Origin: Isoetes taiwanensis
Taxonomy: Eukaryota > Streptophyta > Lycopodiopsida > Isoetales > Isoetaceae
NCBI GenBank assembly: GCA_021234155.1
Contig: JAJEKV010000041.1
Span: 12,592,689 to 12,656,688, forward strand
DNA length: 64,000 nucleotides
Reading direction: 5' to 3'
Shown: piece by piece, positions 23,420 through 34,862 of the stretch
Position numbering within the stretch: position 1 is the stretch's first letter
Layout: every line of letters begins with the position of its first letter
Position numbers and translations under genes: made by a program
Notes under the pieces: model-generated
Databases searched by the model: none
The model's input: only the letters and a program-made list of their open reading frames with translations
Told to the model about the DNA's origin: nothing

Positions 23420-26400
23420 TGGCCTCTGGCGGGAAGTGCTATGGGGGAGGTGTTGGGCAAGGTCGCAACCCGGTTGGACTCGCTTTATCTTTTGCTACGG
23501 ATGCGATGGAGAGTCTTTGATAGCCATAGTGATTCATCCTATTAGTATCTCCCCGCCTTCCAATGTATGGGTGTTTCCGGCTATCAAGAACCTTTGCTTT
23601 GCCTTTGTCCTCGGGGTTTCTTCATTCACGACCTGTCTTTGTTCTCAGATGCAAGGATGAGCTGCAATTAACAACCTAAAATTTGAAACACATTCTGAAA
23701 TATACGATAATAGGCACCTTTTGTATATTTAGAGTTTGTCTTTGGCACTTCTTTATCCTCAGATTGTGCTTCTTCATCGATTCACTAAGTATAACCATTG
23801 GCTGCCTTCTTTTTACCTGAGACAAGAAGTTTTTCGAAATTTCCGTTGAATAATCCAAACCAAAATTTGCACATTAAAGGTGGAATAAAGCGAGGGATCA
23901 AAATATATTAATTGTTTGAACAAAAACCTTTTTTTTGATGGTTTAGGGTTGTCTTGCAAAATCAAGGTTTGCTTGCCGAGAAATACATAAGGCAAAATTA
24001 CATTAGCCATGTTTTTTCTTTTCCAAATGCTACTTCTATGGGGGCGTCCTCATCAAGGTCATTTTGGACTCACCCTCACTTTTCTTCTTCCACAACCTTC
24101 GGCCCTTGGCCCGGTGTCAACTTTTGTTCACCTGCTTTAAGTATGCGGGATCGAATTGCGAGCATCTTCAGCCATCGTTTTCCTTCCCTGCAGCTAGCGG
24201 TGTTAGAGGAGGCCTTTGTAAGGCATTTGCCGGTAATTTGGAACGATACTATAATTGTTGGTACCCATCGGTACTACTTGAATCTCCCTTGATTCAAAGA
24301 TGCTTTAGTGTCTCCGGCCTTGTCTTTGCCAAGTCTTTGCCGGTGAGGCCGAAAAGTTTGTAGTTTCTTTGTCTACGGACCTTCCGATCTTTGTCAATTC
24401 AAAATCGAGCTTTAAAAAGCGAGGCATGTACCTTTTTCCCATGTTTTGGTATTGGAGTGTGAACCTTGTGGACTTGTGCTTGGCTGATCTGGGGGTCCTT
24501 TTACTTTTTTGGTGTGATTTATTTGTTTCCTTTTCTTGGCGCTACGGAGTTGTGGCTACATACTCATCAACATCAATTATCTTCTTCCGGTTTTGTGGAG
24601 TCGTTCCGCGATGCAACACTTCTGCTTTCTTGTATTAAGCTTACCATTTCTGCACTAAGCCGTTAAGGGAATGGTCTCGCGCACTCGAGGTGACATCCTT
24701 TTTCCATGAGCAACCGGTGCGACTATTGATAATGATGTCCACATTTTCATCCGCAGTTGAGGGTGTAATCATCACGGAATGCAAGACCACGATGGAGCAT
24801 CTCTCCTCATCTCAATTGGCAATCGGAATGGTATTGGAGTGATGCTGACCTAGGTGATCATTTCTCTTGGTCATCTCCCCTCGGCTGGTGACGTGCATGT
24901 AAGGAGTCTTTCTTTGGGGCTTTTTACTGGGAGGGCTTCGTTGTTGGCAATCTCATGGATTAGTGGAAGCCACCTTTTCTACAACTTTGATCTATTGGCT
25001 TGCCCATTTCAAGTAGAGACTTGGCATATATTACGCCATATCTTTCTCCCCTCTCAAAAGAATGAATCACCGTGAGAGGACACACGCACTAGGTCTGGCG
25101 ATTTAACTGAAGGCGTGCAATATTATCGCTTTATGGTCTTCTTCCCCTCTGCGAAGAAGCTTCCCGCTTTGCCTCAGTTATGCTAGACTGATTTCCTTCT
25201 TTGACACTAAGGTCATTACGCAATTTTAGGGCTTCTTTGCATATCTTCGGATCATGCTTTCAGACGGGGAAATATTTTTCCCCATAAAATTTGAGAATCT
25301 TTAATTTGGACACATTGAAGTACTCTTTGAATGACAACCTCTTCTAATTTTCTGGATTACTTTTCGCTACAGCTTTTACTGCAATGCTTTTAGGTGCCGC
25401 TTGTCCGCCGTGACTCGGCCTTCCATTCCCACCGCAGCACCATTGTATCGTACTGTGCCGGTTCACTTTGACCTTGCTCGGAATAGGCTCTCGCTATTTT
25501 AACGCCTCTGACCACATCCTTTGAAATCTTCGCTGGATCCTTGGTCTCTCTTTGCAGTTGTTGGGATCGTAAAGGTATGAAACCGAGTCTTCCCATTTCT
25601 CATTCTTCAACCGCCACGGGTATATCTTGCTCAACTGACTTACAAGAGCTGCCGTTTCTCGGCCTTATTTTGTCGATGGATGTCTTGTTCTAATGACACC
25701 ATTGGTGTCCCAACCTCATTATATTTACGCTGAGATATACATCGGATTCGAAATTGAGAGGGATACACACCTTCGTTTGATAGACGGCGTAGGCATGGAA
25801 GTCCTCCTTCGGTTAGGCAATCAGCCGGTCGGGTCTTAAAGGGCCGCCGTTCCGGGCTGAAGAAATCAAGAAAAACAAATTCAGGGGGCACCATAAGCCA
25901 TCAAAATTGGATTTGCATTTTTCTGCCCCTGCGCATGGCATCCATTGGAATTACCGGTGAGTGCCTACGGATTAACAACCTTCTTCACCATAGTTTTTGG
26001 CGTTTGAGTTTTGGAATACTAAGCTTGGAGGAATGGGAAATTCTCGAAGCCTTCTTCTCAGCGGGCTATTTGGTAGAGTGGCAAAAGGTGGGGAGCACGG
26101 TTCGAAATTACAAATTCAAAGTTAAGCTACCCTTTCGGTCCAGCCATTAGTTACGATTGTGGGTAAGAAGGTTATGATTGAAAAAATTGCGCCCTATGAA
26201 GTAGACGGGCATAACATAGGTTACACTTCAATTGGTGAAGGGTGGAAAAAATAGTATGAAGGGTGCTTTGGTGGATGGGTCTTTGGGGGTCGATTTTTGC
26301 TACCCCAGCATACCCACTTTCACCCCTCTGAGGTAATATCTTACATGCGGGTAAAAAGTAAAAATGCATGTCCAATTCATTGATTCGAACTGCCCATGAC

Positions 26401-26430
26401 GTCTCACGATTCTCAACAACATGAGACAAC
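23420..26430. other. Gene-poor stretch with short unidentifiable coding-like pieces
   Basis: Protein-like but broken frames occur on both strands, for example minus 25390-25596 containing PAKISKDVVRGVKIARAYSE, minus 25640-25894, and plus 25935-26150. No domain is recognised. Composition resembles the 19-23 kb remnants, so this may be further debris of the same or similar elements. Confidence 0.3.
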
Positions 26431-27219
26431 TGTCACAACCTACAAAAACTAGGGTCGATTGTGCTATCTTGAACTCCCAGAGTTCCCCTCAACTCTTAAG
26501 TTCCTAGAACTTCCTACGCACAATCACAACTAACCGGGCTAGCTAGAAGCCCACCTTCAACAAAGATTTCAACACTAAAATTAATCTTTACAGAAGATGA
26601 TTGCTCAAAGAAGAGCCCCAAACGCTCAAACAGGTGGAACAAACTCCAAAACCAATACTAGATTTTGGAGTAACTCCAAAGGTGGAATCTGATTGATCAA
26701 TCCAAAACTCAAAGTCTCACAGGATATGGAAGATCTAAGTATGGGTTCGGCATGGAACTTCAAAGAACTTGGCTCCACGAACAAATTGTGGTTTTCTGAA
26801 ATGTCGCCAATCCCTTAAATACTGTGACCAAGGCTAAGATTATCCTGAAAAAGGCCTGTGGGCCTTTATTCCAGCTTAAATCGAGCTTTCTAAGATTAGA
26901 TTCGATCCCTTTTATTGGATCCGCTGCTTGCCACAGGTCCTGACGTTTCAGGGATAATTTTTCCTTTAAACACCTCACCCAATGAGATGATGCCACGAAA
27001 GATCCATCCAAGCAATGGTTTTAACATTTTCAAATTCTAACTTTAATGTTTTATTTATTGGCCAAGCTAATATACGAAACAAATGCCATTTAAAATTACC
27101 CAACATTGACCCTAGGCAATAACTCGCTCTTGGAATGTTCTCATGCCACCTGGTGGCACTTCCCAGGCCAACTCCCAGTCCCAAGGTCTGCAAGCGTGAC
27201 TTGCCCTTGGAACGTAACA
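26431..27219 (-). repeat. Gypsy 3' LTR (789 bp)
   Basis: On the minus strand the segment begins TGTTACGTTCC directly after a polypurine tract and ends GGTTGTGACA, so it has the TG...CA ends of an LTR. It lies just downstream of Gypsy pol remnants on the same strand. The matching 5' LTR was not found in the window, so the element is truncated at its 5' side or that LTR is lost. Confidence 0.6.
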
Positions 27220-27236
27220 GTTTCCTCCCCTCCCCT
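27220..27236 (-). other. Polypurine tract of the Gypsy element
   Basis: Minus strand AGGGGAGGGGAGGAAAC sits immediately before the TG of the LTR, the expected plus-strand primer position. Confidence 0.6.
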
Positions 27237-27720
27237 TAGGACCTTATCCTCAAGGTCTAGAGTTTCAAATGAGGAAAATATTGCATACACTCATACGTCT
27301 CCCAAGTGGCATCCGCGAAAGACTGGCCTCGCCACAAGACCAAATGTTCACGAATATCTCTGTTGCGCAACTGTCAGAAACGAGTATCTAGAATTCGTTC
27401 GGGTGTCACTAGCGGTATATATCCTTAATTGTTGCTTTGTTAAGAACCTGATAATCTATGCACATGCACATAATTTCATCTTTTTTCTTACTTAGCAGCA
27501 CTGGAGCTGCGAAAGGAGACTTACTTGGTCGGATAAACCCCTTTTCAAGCAACTCTTTAACTTGCTTTTTAACTTTCTCTAACTCAAGAGGACTCAAGCG
27601 GTAGGGTGCTCTTGCCATTGGTTTAGTTCCAGGCTCAAGATCAATCTCATGTTCCACTCCCCTTGACGGAGGTGACCCTATAGGCAACTCCTCAGGAAAT
27701 ACATCTTTGTATCTTTCCAA
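27237..27720 (-). pseudogene. Gypsy pol: start of RT fused to chromodomain-like end
   Basis: From 27720 down, an open frame reads MERYKDVFPEELP, then a DLEPGTKP block, then PYRLSPLEL and LLEKGFIRPSKSPFAAPVLL: the N-terminal part of Ty3/Gypsy reverse transcriptase. It breaks after NKATIKDIYR at 27409, before the catalytic YxDD. Immediately beyond, another frame reads PERILDTRF, LVLWRGQSF, ADATWETYE and YFPHLKL, which resembles the integrase C-terminal chromodomain-type end of chromoviruses. So the RT core, RNase H and integrase are missing between about 27409 and 27400. The polypurine tract and LTR follow directly. It is non-functional. Confidence 0.65.
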
Positions 27721-27729
27721 AAGGTCAAG

Positions 27730-28520
27730 TAACTGAGGATGAAATTGGGAGCTTACATCGGTTGCTCTACAAGTGAATTATAAATTTCTATACATATATC
27801 ATCATTATATATATATTTTCAAAAACTTGATTGTTATTCACTCTAAAAGCAGCTTTGGCTTGAGTGGCCGATAACAATTTCCTGGATCCCACATAAGGTG
27901 ATCCGTGTATACTAACGATTAGAGTCCTCTAACTCAAAAGTTAATACATGGGATGCCCCATCAATGAGAGGATGTGCAGTTTGAAACCATTTTATCCTCA
28001 AAACGACATCGTAACGTTTTAAATTGATCAAATCAACATCAATTCTAAATTGTATTGCTCTATGTCAACTTATATCCTAAAGTATCAAGTCCATGCCCTG
28101 TGCTTGTTGATCTCCAAGTTGAACTTGAGGCCCCGTCTCTCCTTCCACCACATATGGAGTCACCTTCCAAATTGACTCGTGTCTAGCTCCCCGCTAAGTT
28201 CAAGTAGACAAGAAATCGGTGCTAAGTAGAATCAATAAGAACAACCACATTAGTTTTCCCTTGATTCTACCACAGAACCACTTAATAACTTTTACCAAAG
28301 AAAAACTTTTTAGAAGAAACATTTACCATACTTTTTCCTCGCGCGATGGCAATTTAATCTTCCCCGGGCTTCACCATCCAATGGTGTTTTTACCGCGCGA
28401 CTATCGCTTTCTTTGGCCCTTTATGACCTTAGAATATTCCCTTGCATAATGACCCATGCCCTGGCAATTATAATGCCCCATGCCCTGGCAATTATAACAC
28501 TTTATAGCCACCTTTTTCTG
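27730..28520 (-). pseudogene. Gypsy protease region and duplicated zinc knuckle
   Basis: Stop-rich minus-strand frames read from high to low coordinates. CYNCQGMGH and YNCQGMGHYARE at 28505-28440 form a CCHC knuckle in which about 27 bp are duplicated and the last cysteine codon is changed. Then comes a degraded protease with PYVVEGETGPQVQLGDQ near 28110 and KRYDVVLRIKWF near 28000, where plant retroproteases have YDVVLGMxWL. It links the gag to the RT start at 27720. In life it would mature the polyprotein; here it is dead. Confidence 0.5.
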
Positions 28521-28524
28521 ACTG

Positions 28525-29330
28525 GAATCTTTAGATTACCTCGTAGCCTTTTTGTTTAACTAATTCCGTTTTCTTTTCTTAGCAGATGACGCTCCATCTG
28601 CAGAATTTTCAATTCATTTTGACTTCCAATCAAAACTTTTCTTGGTCTTTTGAGGTTCCTCATGACTAACTAATTTTCTTGCAAGCTCAACTGCTTCCTC
28701 GAAGCCTTTGGATTCTGCTTGCAAGAGGTGTGTCTTAATACTGATTTCCTTTAGACCATTCACGAAGTGGTCCACTCTCATTTGAGGGGTAAGGTCGGGA
28801 AGTCTCGCAAACAACCCTGGGAGCTTACTAACATACTCCTGTAAAGTCCTGATTTGCACCGACTCCCTGACTGATATAAGTGCATGGCGATTATCACAAT
28901 GAGGCACATATCTTTAAATCGTTTACGAAAATCGATCCAAGACCGAAAGGTCTTTTTCATTTCCCCGACCGGGTGAAAGTATGTTAGGTGTCCCTTAAAA
29001 AGTATTATTTAGTGACTAAAAGGTACCTAAAAGGTACCCGGGACTGGTATGGGGTTGTAAAATCAATAAAAAGGTACATTTTAGAACTTTTTATATAAAT
29101 TAGATAGCGTTATATTTATCTTACCTTTAAATATTAACCGCCCTCACTTTTATTTTGGACTTTTGTACTAGTTTTAATGAAAAGTTGCAGGAATAGCTCT
29201 AAAGTACCATGAAGTTTCAAAAGTGGTACAACCCTAACATGCTTTACCCACTCACCATGAAGTAGCAGCACCTTTTAGCTCAAATCTTGCAACACAAATC
29301 TTGGTGATGCCATTGGTTATGGAGTGCTGC
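28525..29330 (-). pseudogene. Gypsy gag core, split by a MITE
   Basis: From high to low: RFELKGAATSW (29290-29252) is the usual first block of the Retrotrans_gag domain. A 279-bp MITE follows (28971-29249). Then come FRSWIDFRKRFKDM, ESVQIRTLQEYVSKL, GLFARLPDLTPQMRVDHFV and FEEAVELARKLVSHEE (28950-28640), the rest of that domain, followed by a basic linker. The protein would form the retroelement capsid. There are small frameshifts around 28880, and the MITE itself would abolish it. Confidence 0.6.
28971..29249. mobile_element. MITE with ~20-bp terminal inverted repeats
   Basis: The left end GGGTGAAAGTATGTTAGG and right end ACCCTAACATGCTTTACCC are imperfect inverted repeats. The 279-bp AT-rich interior has no coding capacity. 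It interrupts the gag reading frame exactly between two recognisable blocks, which confirms insertion. The target-site duplication is unclear. A relative with the end AAAAGTGGTACA...CATGTTTTCACCC lies at about 35900-36165. Confidence 0.7.
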
Positions 29331-30700
29331 AAATGGAGTCCAATCTCATTAGCAACGGCAGAAATGAACTTGGAATCATATAGCTCTAGAGGAAAATCTT
29401 CAATTGCAAACCAGAATGGAGTACATAAGGCATCTGGCTTAGTTGGAAAGGATCCAGGAACATACTGCTGATAGAGCAAGAAGTGTTTCCAAAGAGGATC
29501 AACACCTCGTTCTATGAGTTGAGCAGCCTACCGAGATCAAAACATCAAAAGAAATCAACTTTGATCTTTTACCACAAGCTTGATAGATTGATAAGGTGAA
29601 GCTTTAGCTTATGAAGGTGCTAACGGCCAAGATCCCCCGCGGATCCAAGAAAAGGCCGCTGAAGTGGCGCACCTCTAAACACGAACTAACCGCTTCCACA
29701 TGTCGCCGATGATTTTCATATGGCTGAAATACCGCACCATTGGCCCCAAAACGCTTAAAAGTTGCCTCCGCACTCCTCGAAAGCTCATAAAAGATTTGGC
29801 CCTCGATGGAGCCGGACATCCATGGAGTCTTGTTTGGCTTGCAATTCTTTGGAGATAGGACTCTACCAACGTTTTCTTGTTATTATCCACCATGGTGGCA
29901 ATGGCCTCCGAGACCGCGAGTTGAGGTGGCGTGGAGTCGTCAACCATTTACCAAAGCCACTCAGAACTCAAGCACACCCTCGTGAGCCCTTTGTATGGAC
30001 GATGATCTCCAAAAATGAGGTCGATCACGGTTCGGGGGAATGGAAGAGGATGTCACCCCTGTCATGGCGAGGGAAGAGGGGGCGAGGAAGAGGGGAAAAC
30101 TTCTCGCTATAAAGGAACCTCCAACACGTGTTGGGCATTACCACTTGCCTCCGGGTACACCGGTTGTGTAGGTTTAACCACCATCCAAGCACTACCTCCA
30201 CGAGTAGACAGCGTAAGGAACTTCCAACTTTGGAGAGGTGCCGCCACATTGCAACACTATGAGTCGCAGAACTGTCGAGAGGAGCACTCCAATGTGCACG
30301 CGTGAGATCTCAACCGACATAAGGAACCTCCAACATGTGTTGGGGAGTGCTATAGCCTTTAAGCAACTTTAAGCGAGACAAGAGGGTCTTCTTTCCCCGA
30401 CCCACAAAACTTCCAATGAGTGTTGGAAGTGCTAATTGGCCAGAGCATATCACCTGACCCGAGGAACTCCAATGTGCGTTGGAGGTGCGACGCTCTCTGA
30501 AGAGTTTCCCAATGGCACATGATCAACACGTCTTCTAGTCTCACTAGACGTATGGGCAGAAGCATGAACTGTAATTAAGGCAGCTACAGTTGCAATAGAA
30601 ACTGGAACAAGCAACTGAAAAGAGGAGAGAGATGGAGCTCTTGTCCCAATTGAGGCGGTCCCACGCGTGCCATTAGAAGACATGTTGGGCAGCACTAAAG
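29300..30700 (-). pseudogene. DUF4283-like remnant upstream of gag
   Basis: Minus-strand frames read STPPQLAVSEAIATMVDN and SRSAEATFKRFGAN with breaks (29950-29600), then YVPGSFPTKPDALCTPFWF, FPLELYDSKFISAVANEIG and ITNGITKICVARF (29470-29290). The FPLELYDSKF to CVARF part matches DUF4283, a plant zinc-knuckle-associated domain often found in LINE or retroelement ORF1 proteins. It runs without a stop into the gag block ELKGAATSW. An Asn/Thr-rich, repeat-bearing N-terminal region lies at 30700-30100. Multiple stops rule out function. Confidence 0.45.
30115..30485. repeat. Five short palindrome-bearing repeats (CCAAC..GTTGG type)
   Basis: Near 30118, 30225, 30328, 30413 and 30468 the sequence carries variants of AGGAACCTCCAACACGTGTTGG. 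Four of the five centres are imperfect palindromes. On the minus strand they encode variants of NTHWKF/NTCWRF, so they may be repeats of a degenerate coding region. Spacing is irregular (about 55-107 bp). Confidence 0.55.
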
Positions 30701-32100
30701 GATTGAGTGCACCGAAGAAACCAAACTCTCAGGAGCTGAAAGAGCACCCTCGCAAGCCATTTTGTGTGCATCACGTACACTTATTCTGGGAGAATCTGCA
30801 GCGTATCCTTTTCCAATTCCACCATGTACTATGATAGAACTACCAGAAGAACGTTTTGGTGGGGTCAAGCACCAATCTTGTCATCCAATTCAAAGGGGGA
30901 AGTTTCAGAGCTGAACAGTCCTTCCCAACAGGCCAATCTCTGAAAAGATTAAGCGACATTGAATGGAGCGCTCAAAGAGCTTTCCAACAAGCCCAAACAC
31001 GCTCAAAACTGCTATCAGATGCAGAAGTTATGGCCAAAAGAAAATTGCAGCCAAACCCTAGCACTGCCAAAAGAGGGTCGGGACTGTCAGGCGGAGTTAT
31101 GAGCAAAAGAACATGGCTGAAACCCTAAGCGCCATCATGAGCCAATCTAAGTTCATGTAATATGGCAAAACCTCATCTAGTGACCAACCTCAAGTATTTT
31201 GAGGATAGTATTTTAGAGCTTTTATATATTTAATTTTCTATCTTTTGTGAACACAACCTTGTTGCTAGTTTTACAGCCATATGTGCAGATGGTTAGAAGG
31301 GACCATGGGACAGGAGATTCACATTTGTTGGGCATACAGAACATGTGCATTCAACTATAGGGGATTTTTATGACCATTTTTTGTAGGCATACTTACTTTT
31401 TTTTTTTTTGGGTTGCCCCTAGGGGGGCAAACCCTCGTTTATGTGGGTTTGTGGGATATACCGAGTATATGCTGGAATATACTCAGTATATGTTGATGAC
31501 TACTAAAAACCCTTTGTTCCCTGTAAATGCACGGTCGGGGTTGCGTTGTGGATCAAGGATATTCGGGCATGTAATCGGCGGCTCAATGGATGAATAAGAA
31601 CACATCTCGGATTTCACCATTTGAAGAAAAAGGAATCAATTCCCTTGAGCTGCAGAGAATATCTATATGATGCAAGTTCTCGAGGAAAAAGCTCATTTGA
31701 CGAGATTAAAAGAGTTGCAAAACCAAATGTCTCTGCAGCAAAAGCGAATGGGAGGATCGGATGAAGGAAGTGTGGTCGGTCTACAATATCCCTTTGGTGT
31801 GTAGGATTTTTCAGCCCATGGAGGTGTTGGGATCTTAGCAATAACGACGCTTCCCCTTGGAGCCGCTTTCTTGAAGATGTATTGCAATATCACGTATTTT
31901 TTCCTTTTGCGATGATACACGAGCTGCATAATGGCGAGAAAGATCTTTGCATATGAGATCTAACATGGTCGGGGCTATGGGGCATAATGTATGGCTCCTC
32001 GTGATCCATGTCAAAATTGTATCCGATCGACAATATTATTAGTCGTCTCTCATCAAATCTTACAATCATATTTTTATGTATTTGTGCGTAACTCTATCTT
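30700..32100. other. No recognised gene; small repeats
   Basis: A plus-strand frame at 30856-31128 is open but shows no domain and resembles a retroelement leader. At about 31390-31440 a T-run leads into GCCCCTAGGGGGGC, a block also echoed near 35390. No exon upstream of the CYP97 pseudogene was recognised here. Confidence 0.35.
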
Positions 32101-32115
32101 CCTATGTTTTGGCAG

Positions 32116-34345
32116 CTTCGGAATGATCTAATGACAATGCTTATTGTTGGGCATGAAACAACTACAGTAGTTCTAACTTGCGCAACATTTCTTCTTGCTC
32201 AGGTGGCTTGAATTATTTTATCGCCTTTAGAAATAGATGTGGAATGCATATATTTAAATCATGGCAATAAAAGCGTGATATTGGCAATGTAACTCTTCTG
32301 TATGAGAGGACTGTTCCAAATTAGAGCTATCGAATTTGAATGCCAGTGAGCAGACCTTGTGCCACCAGCAGGGATGCAAACCTATTTTCCAAGTACAACA
32401 AGCAGTAACATGCTCTTTCTGCATTTGGGATATACGCTTGCTATAAGGAAGTGCTCTTTCTCCAAAGACTCGGCAATGATTACAAACAAGCTTGAGGCTT
32501 ATATAGCTTTTGTGCCCTAGAATTTAATAGTCTATGTCTTGTACGTCCTTCATAGGGATAGTTTAGTGCAAATTGACAACAAATATGATGATCTATATCG
32601 AGTAGATTAGCTATATCGACATCTTGACCGCTGCCGAACCCCCGACAAGATTAAGAAGGTTCAACGAAGGTTGACGGTTCTTGGTGAAGCTTTTCGACAC
32701 TCGATCATATCAAGAAATTAAATTGAGTGGGTTATAATTCTTCTTTGGAATTAATTTCTCGAGGGGATATGGAAAGACAAGGACACTAACCAATGTTTTC
32801 ACCTTGTGTACATAAAGTGTTATAGTTATGATTCCCAAACTTCAGTACTGATATATCCAATTGTCAGAGTTCATTTGCTCTTGTATGCTTAAAATGATAA
32901 TTTAAAAAACTACAGTAACTGATGTACCTTCTGTTGTAAATGCAGGTACACAAGACTTGTGGTTGCAGAATCCTTATGGTTGTACCCACAGCCACCACTA
33001 CTCATTAGGCGTGCATTGCAGGATGACAAGTTACAAGGTGCACTGCATTTACATTTTTCTGTGGGGATGCCTCGCAATAAAAAATGCAACTTATTTTCAT
33101 CATGACTTCATTCATATCCTTAAGGTTAATGGCCAAGCACTGAGCCACATAATGTTTTGGATACTAATCTTGTCAGTTGAGGATCAATTTCTTCATTTCC
33201 GTATACTTTCTATTCCTAAACCTTGCCAACCTCTGCTTTGGTTAGATATCTTCACACTATGTTCTATTTTCTTAACCAGCTTCCCAAGTCTTTGCAGTGA
33301 CATTTCATGGATAACTTGACTTTTTACTCATATGCACAGTCTTTTTTTTGTCTCAATAGATTAGTCTGATGTATGTCATCAAACCATATTACAAGCAATA
33401 ATCTTGCATATGAAATCATGCTTGATGCCACCAAACCATATCACAGGCAATAATCTTGCATATGCACTCGTGCTACTCATGGGTGGGCGTTTGTTTATCT
33501 AGTCAGGAGCATATGCAATCATGCTAGCATTATTACGTTTGCTACTCATGGATGGCTTTTATTTATTTAGTCAGGAACATAACATACTGAAATGGGTTTT
33601 GATATTGCCTTTATTTGCATTGTTTGTAACAAAACGGTTTGCTTCAACAGGTGGATACGGAGGAGCACCAAATGGTTATGCATTACCTAGAGGCCCGACA
33701 TTTTATTTACGTAAGCAATACTTTCCCCACGTTATAATGTTTGTAAAATGTAAAATGAAAGCACAATTCACACTCTCGAAGAAGCATTACGCATGGACTA
33801 TTTACCACTCGAGTGTGTCTACTTATGCTAGCATAATTGATGAAGTCTAGTGTTTCCGAAGTTGCTTTAATCATCGCAATCCAAAGAAGTGAAGAGTAAT
33901 GATTGAAAGATTCTAGGTATCGATGGAGGTTCTTGTTTATGCTTTTGCAAGGTCTACAATCTCCATAGGTCACCTCACTTTTAGGAAGAGCCTCATGTAT
34001 TTAATCGAGCGGCTTTTTCAACCCACAAAGTCGGAAGAATGCTCTACCCCAATGAGGTGGGCTCTTCTCCTTATGTTTCATCTTTCATTCCACTCATTCG
34101 TTCATCATCTTATTTCGGGTAATATGTGATTTTGCCTTTCTTCCATTTGGGGATGGCACTTTCGAAAATGTGTAGGTGATCAATTCGAACTTATGGAAGC
34201 AACCATAGGTCTGGCTAGACTTCTGAGAATTTAACATCCGGTTGAAAGGTAGACCCAACAATGTAAAAAGCTTGTTACCGCCACGGTAGCATATAAAGGA
34301 AGGGCTATGGTGCAAATTGTCAAGGAGGAAAATAAAAAATAAACG
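32116..34345 (+). pseudogene. CYP97-type cytochrome P450, 3' half, pseudogene
   Basis: CYP97 enzymes hydroxylate carotenoid rings in plastids. Six exon-like pieces lie in order. 32116-32202: LRNDLMTMLIVGHETT, the I-helix. About 32638-32722: PDKIKKVQ and VLGEA. 32946-33037: YTRLVVAESLWLYPQPP, the ExxR helix with Arg changed to Trp. 33651-33710: GGYGGAPNGYALPRG. 33952-34056: VYNLHRSPHF, then TAG for the expected Trp, and a damaged PERF block. About 34118-34345: DFAFLPFG, a frameshifted heme loop, then NIRLKGRPNN and a terminal AYKGRAMVQIVKEE. Introns keep GT donors, and the exon 3/4 phase (G/GT) is consistent. The final acceptor reads TTCGG instead of an AG-ended site. The N-terminal half was not found. 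It is closest to CYP97B by the LYPQPPLLIRR and PNGY blocks. Not functional as read. Confidence 0.75.
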
Positions 34346-34640
34346 AATGCACTTTATGAGATCCTTCTTTCCTTGAGCATCTTACAAAACCACCAAAGTT
34401 GGGATATAGAGTTCATCAAATAAAGAGCATTGCGACATTCAATGTTGCAATCGAATAGGCTTGGCAAATAAGGGTCTCTATGCCGTCTATCCAACATAGT
34501 GTACAATTAACTAGTTGACCTAGTGTCTATTCCATCTATTCAACAGCGGCAACAACCTCCTTAATCACATTGTAGGCCCATTGCACATCAAGATCTTTCA
34601 CATCAGATCAATCTGACTATGCAGAAAGATGTACCTAATA

Positions 34641-34862
34641 TTCATCAGATTCTCTGACAACATCATGTAAGCCAAGCCATCTATGAGTGACTATGATAGG
34701 CCATGAAACTGCCAATTGATGTTAGGCATCAACTACAAACAAATATCTATGTATTCATCAGATTCTCTGACAACATCATGTAAGCCATCTATGAGTGACC
34801 ATGATAGGCCATGAAACTGCCAACTGATGTTAGGCATCAACTACAAACAAATATTTATGTAT
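34641..34862. repeat. Tandem duplication of ~113 bp, two copies
   Basis: TTCATCAGATTCTCTGACAA starts copy 1 at 34641 and copy 2 at 34754. Copy 2 lacks a few bases (GCCAAGCCATC becomes GCCATC). It is non-coding. Confidence 0.9.
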
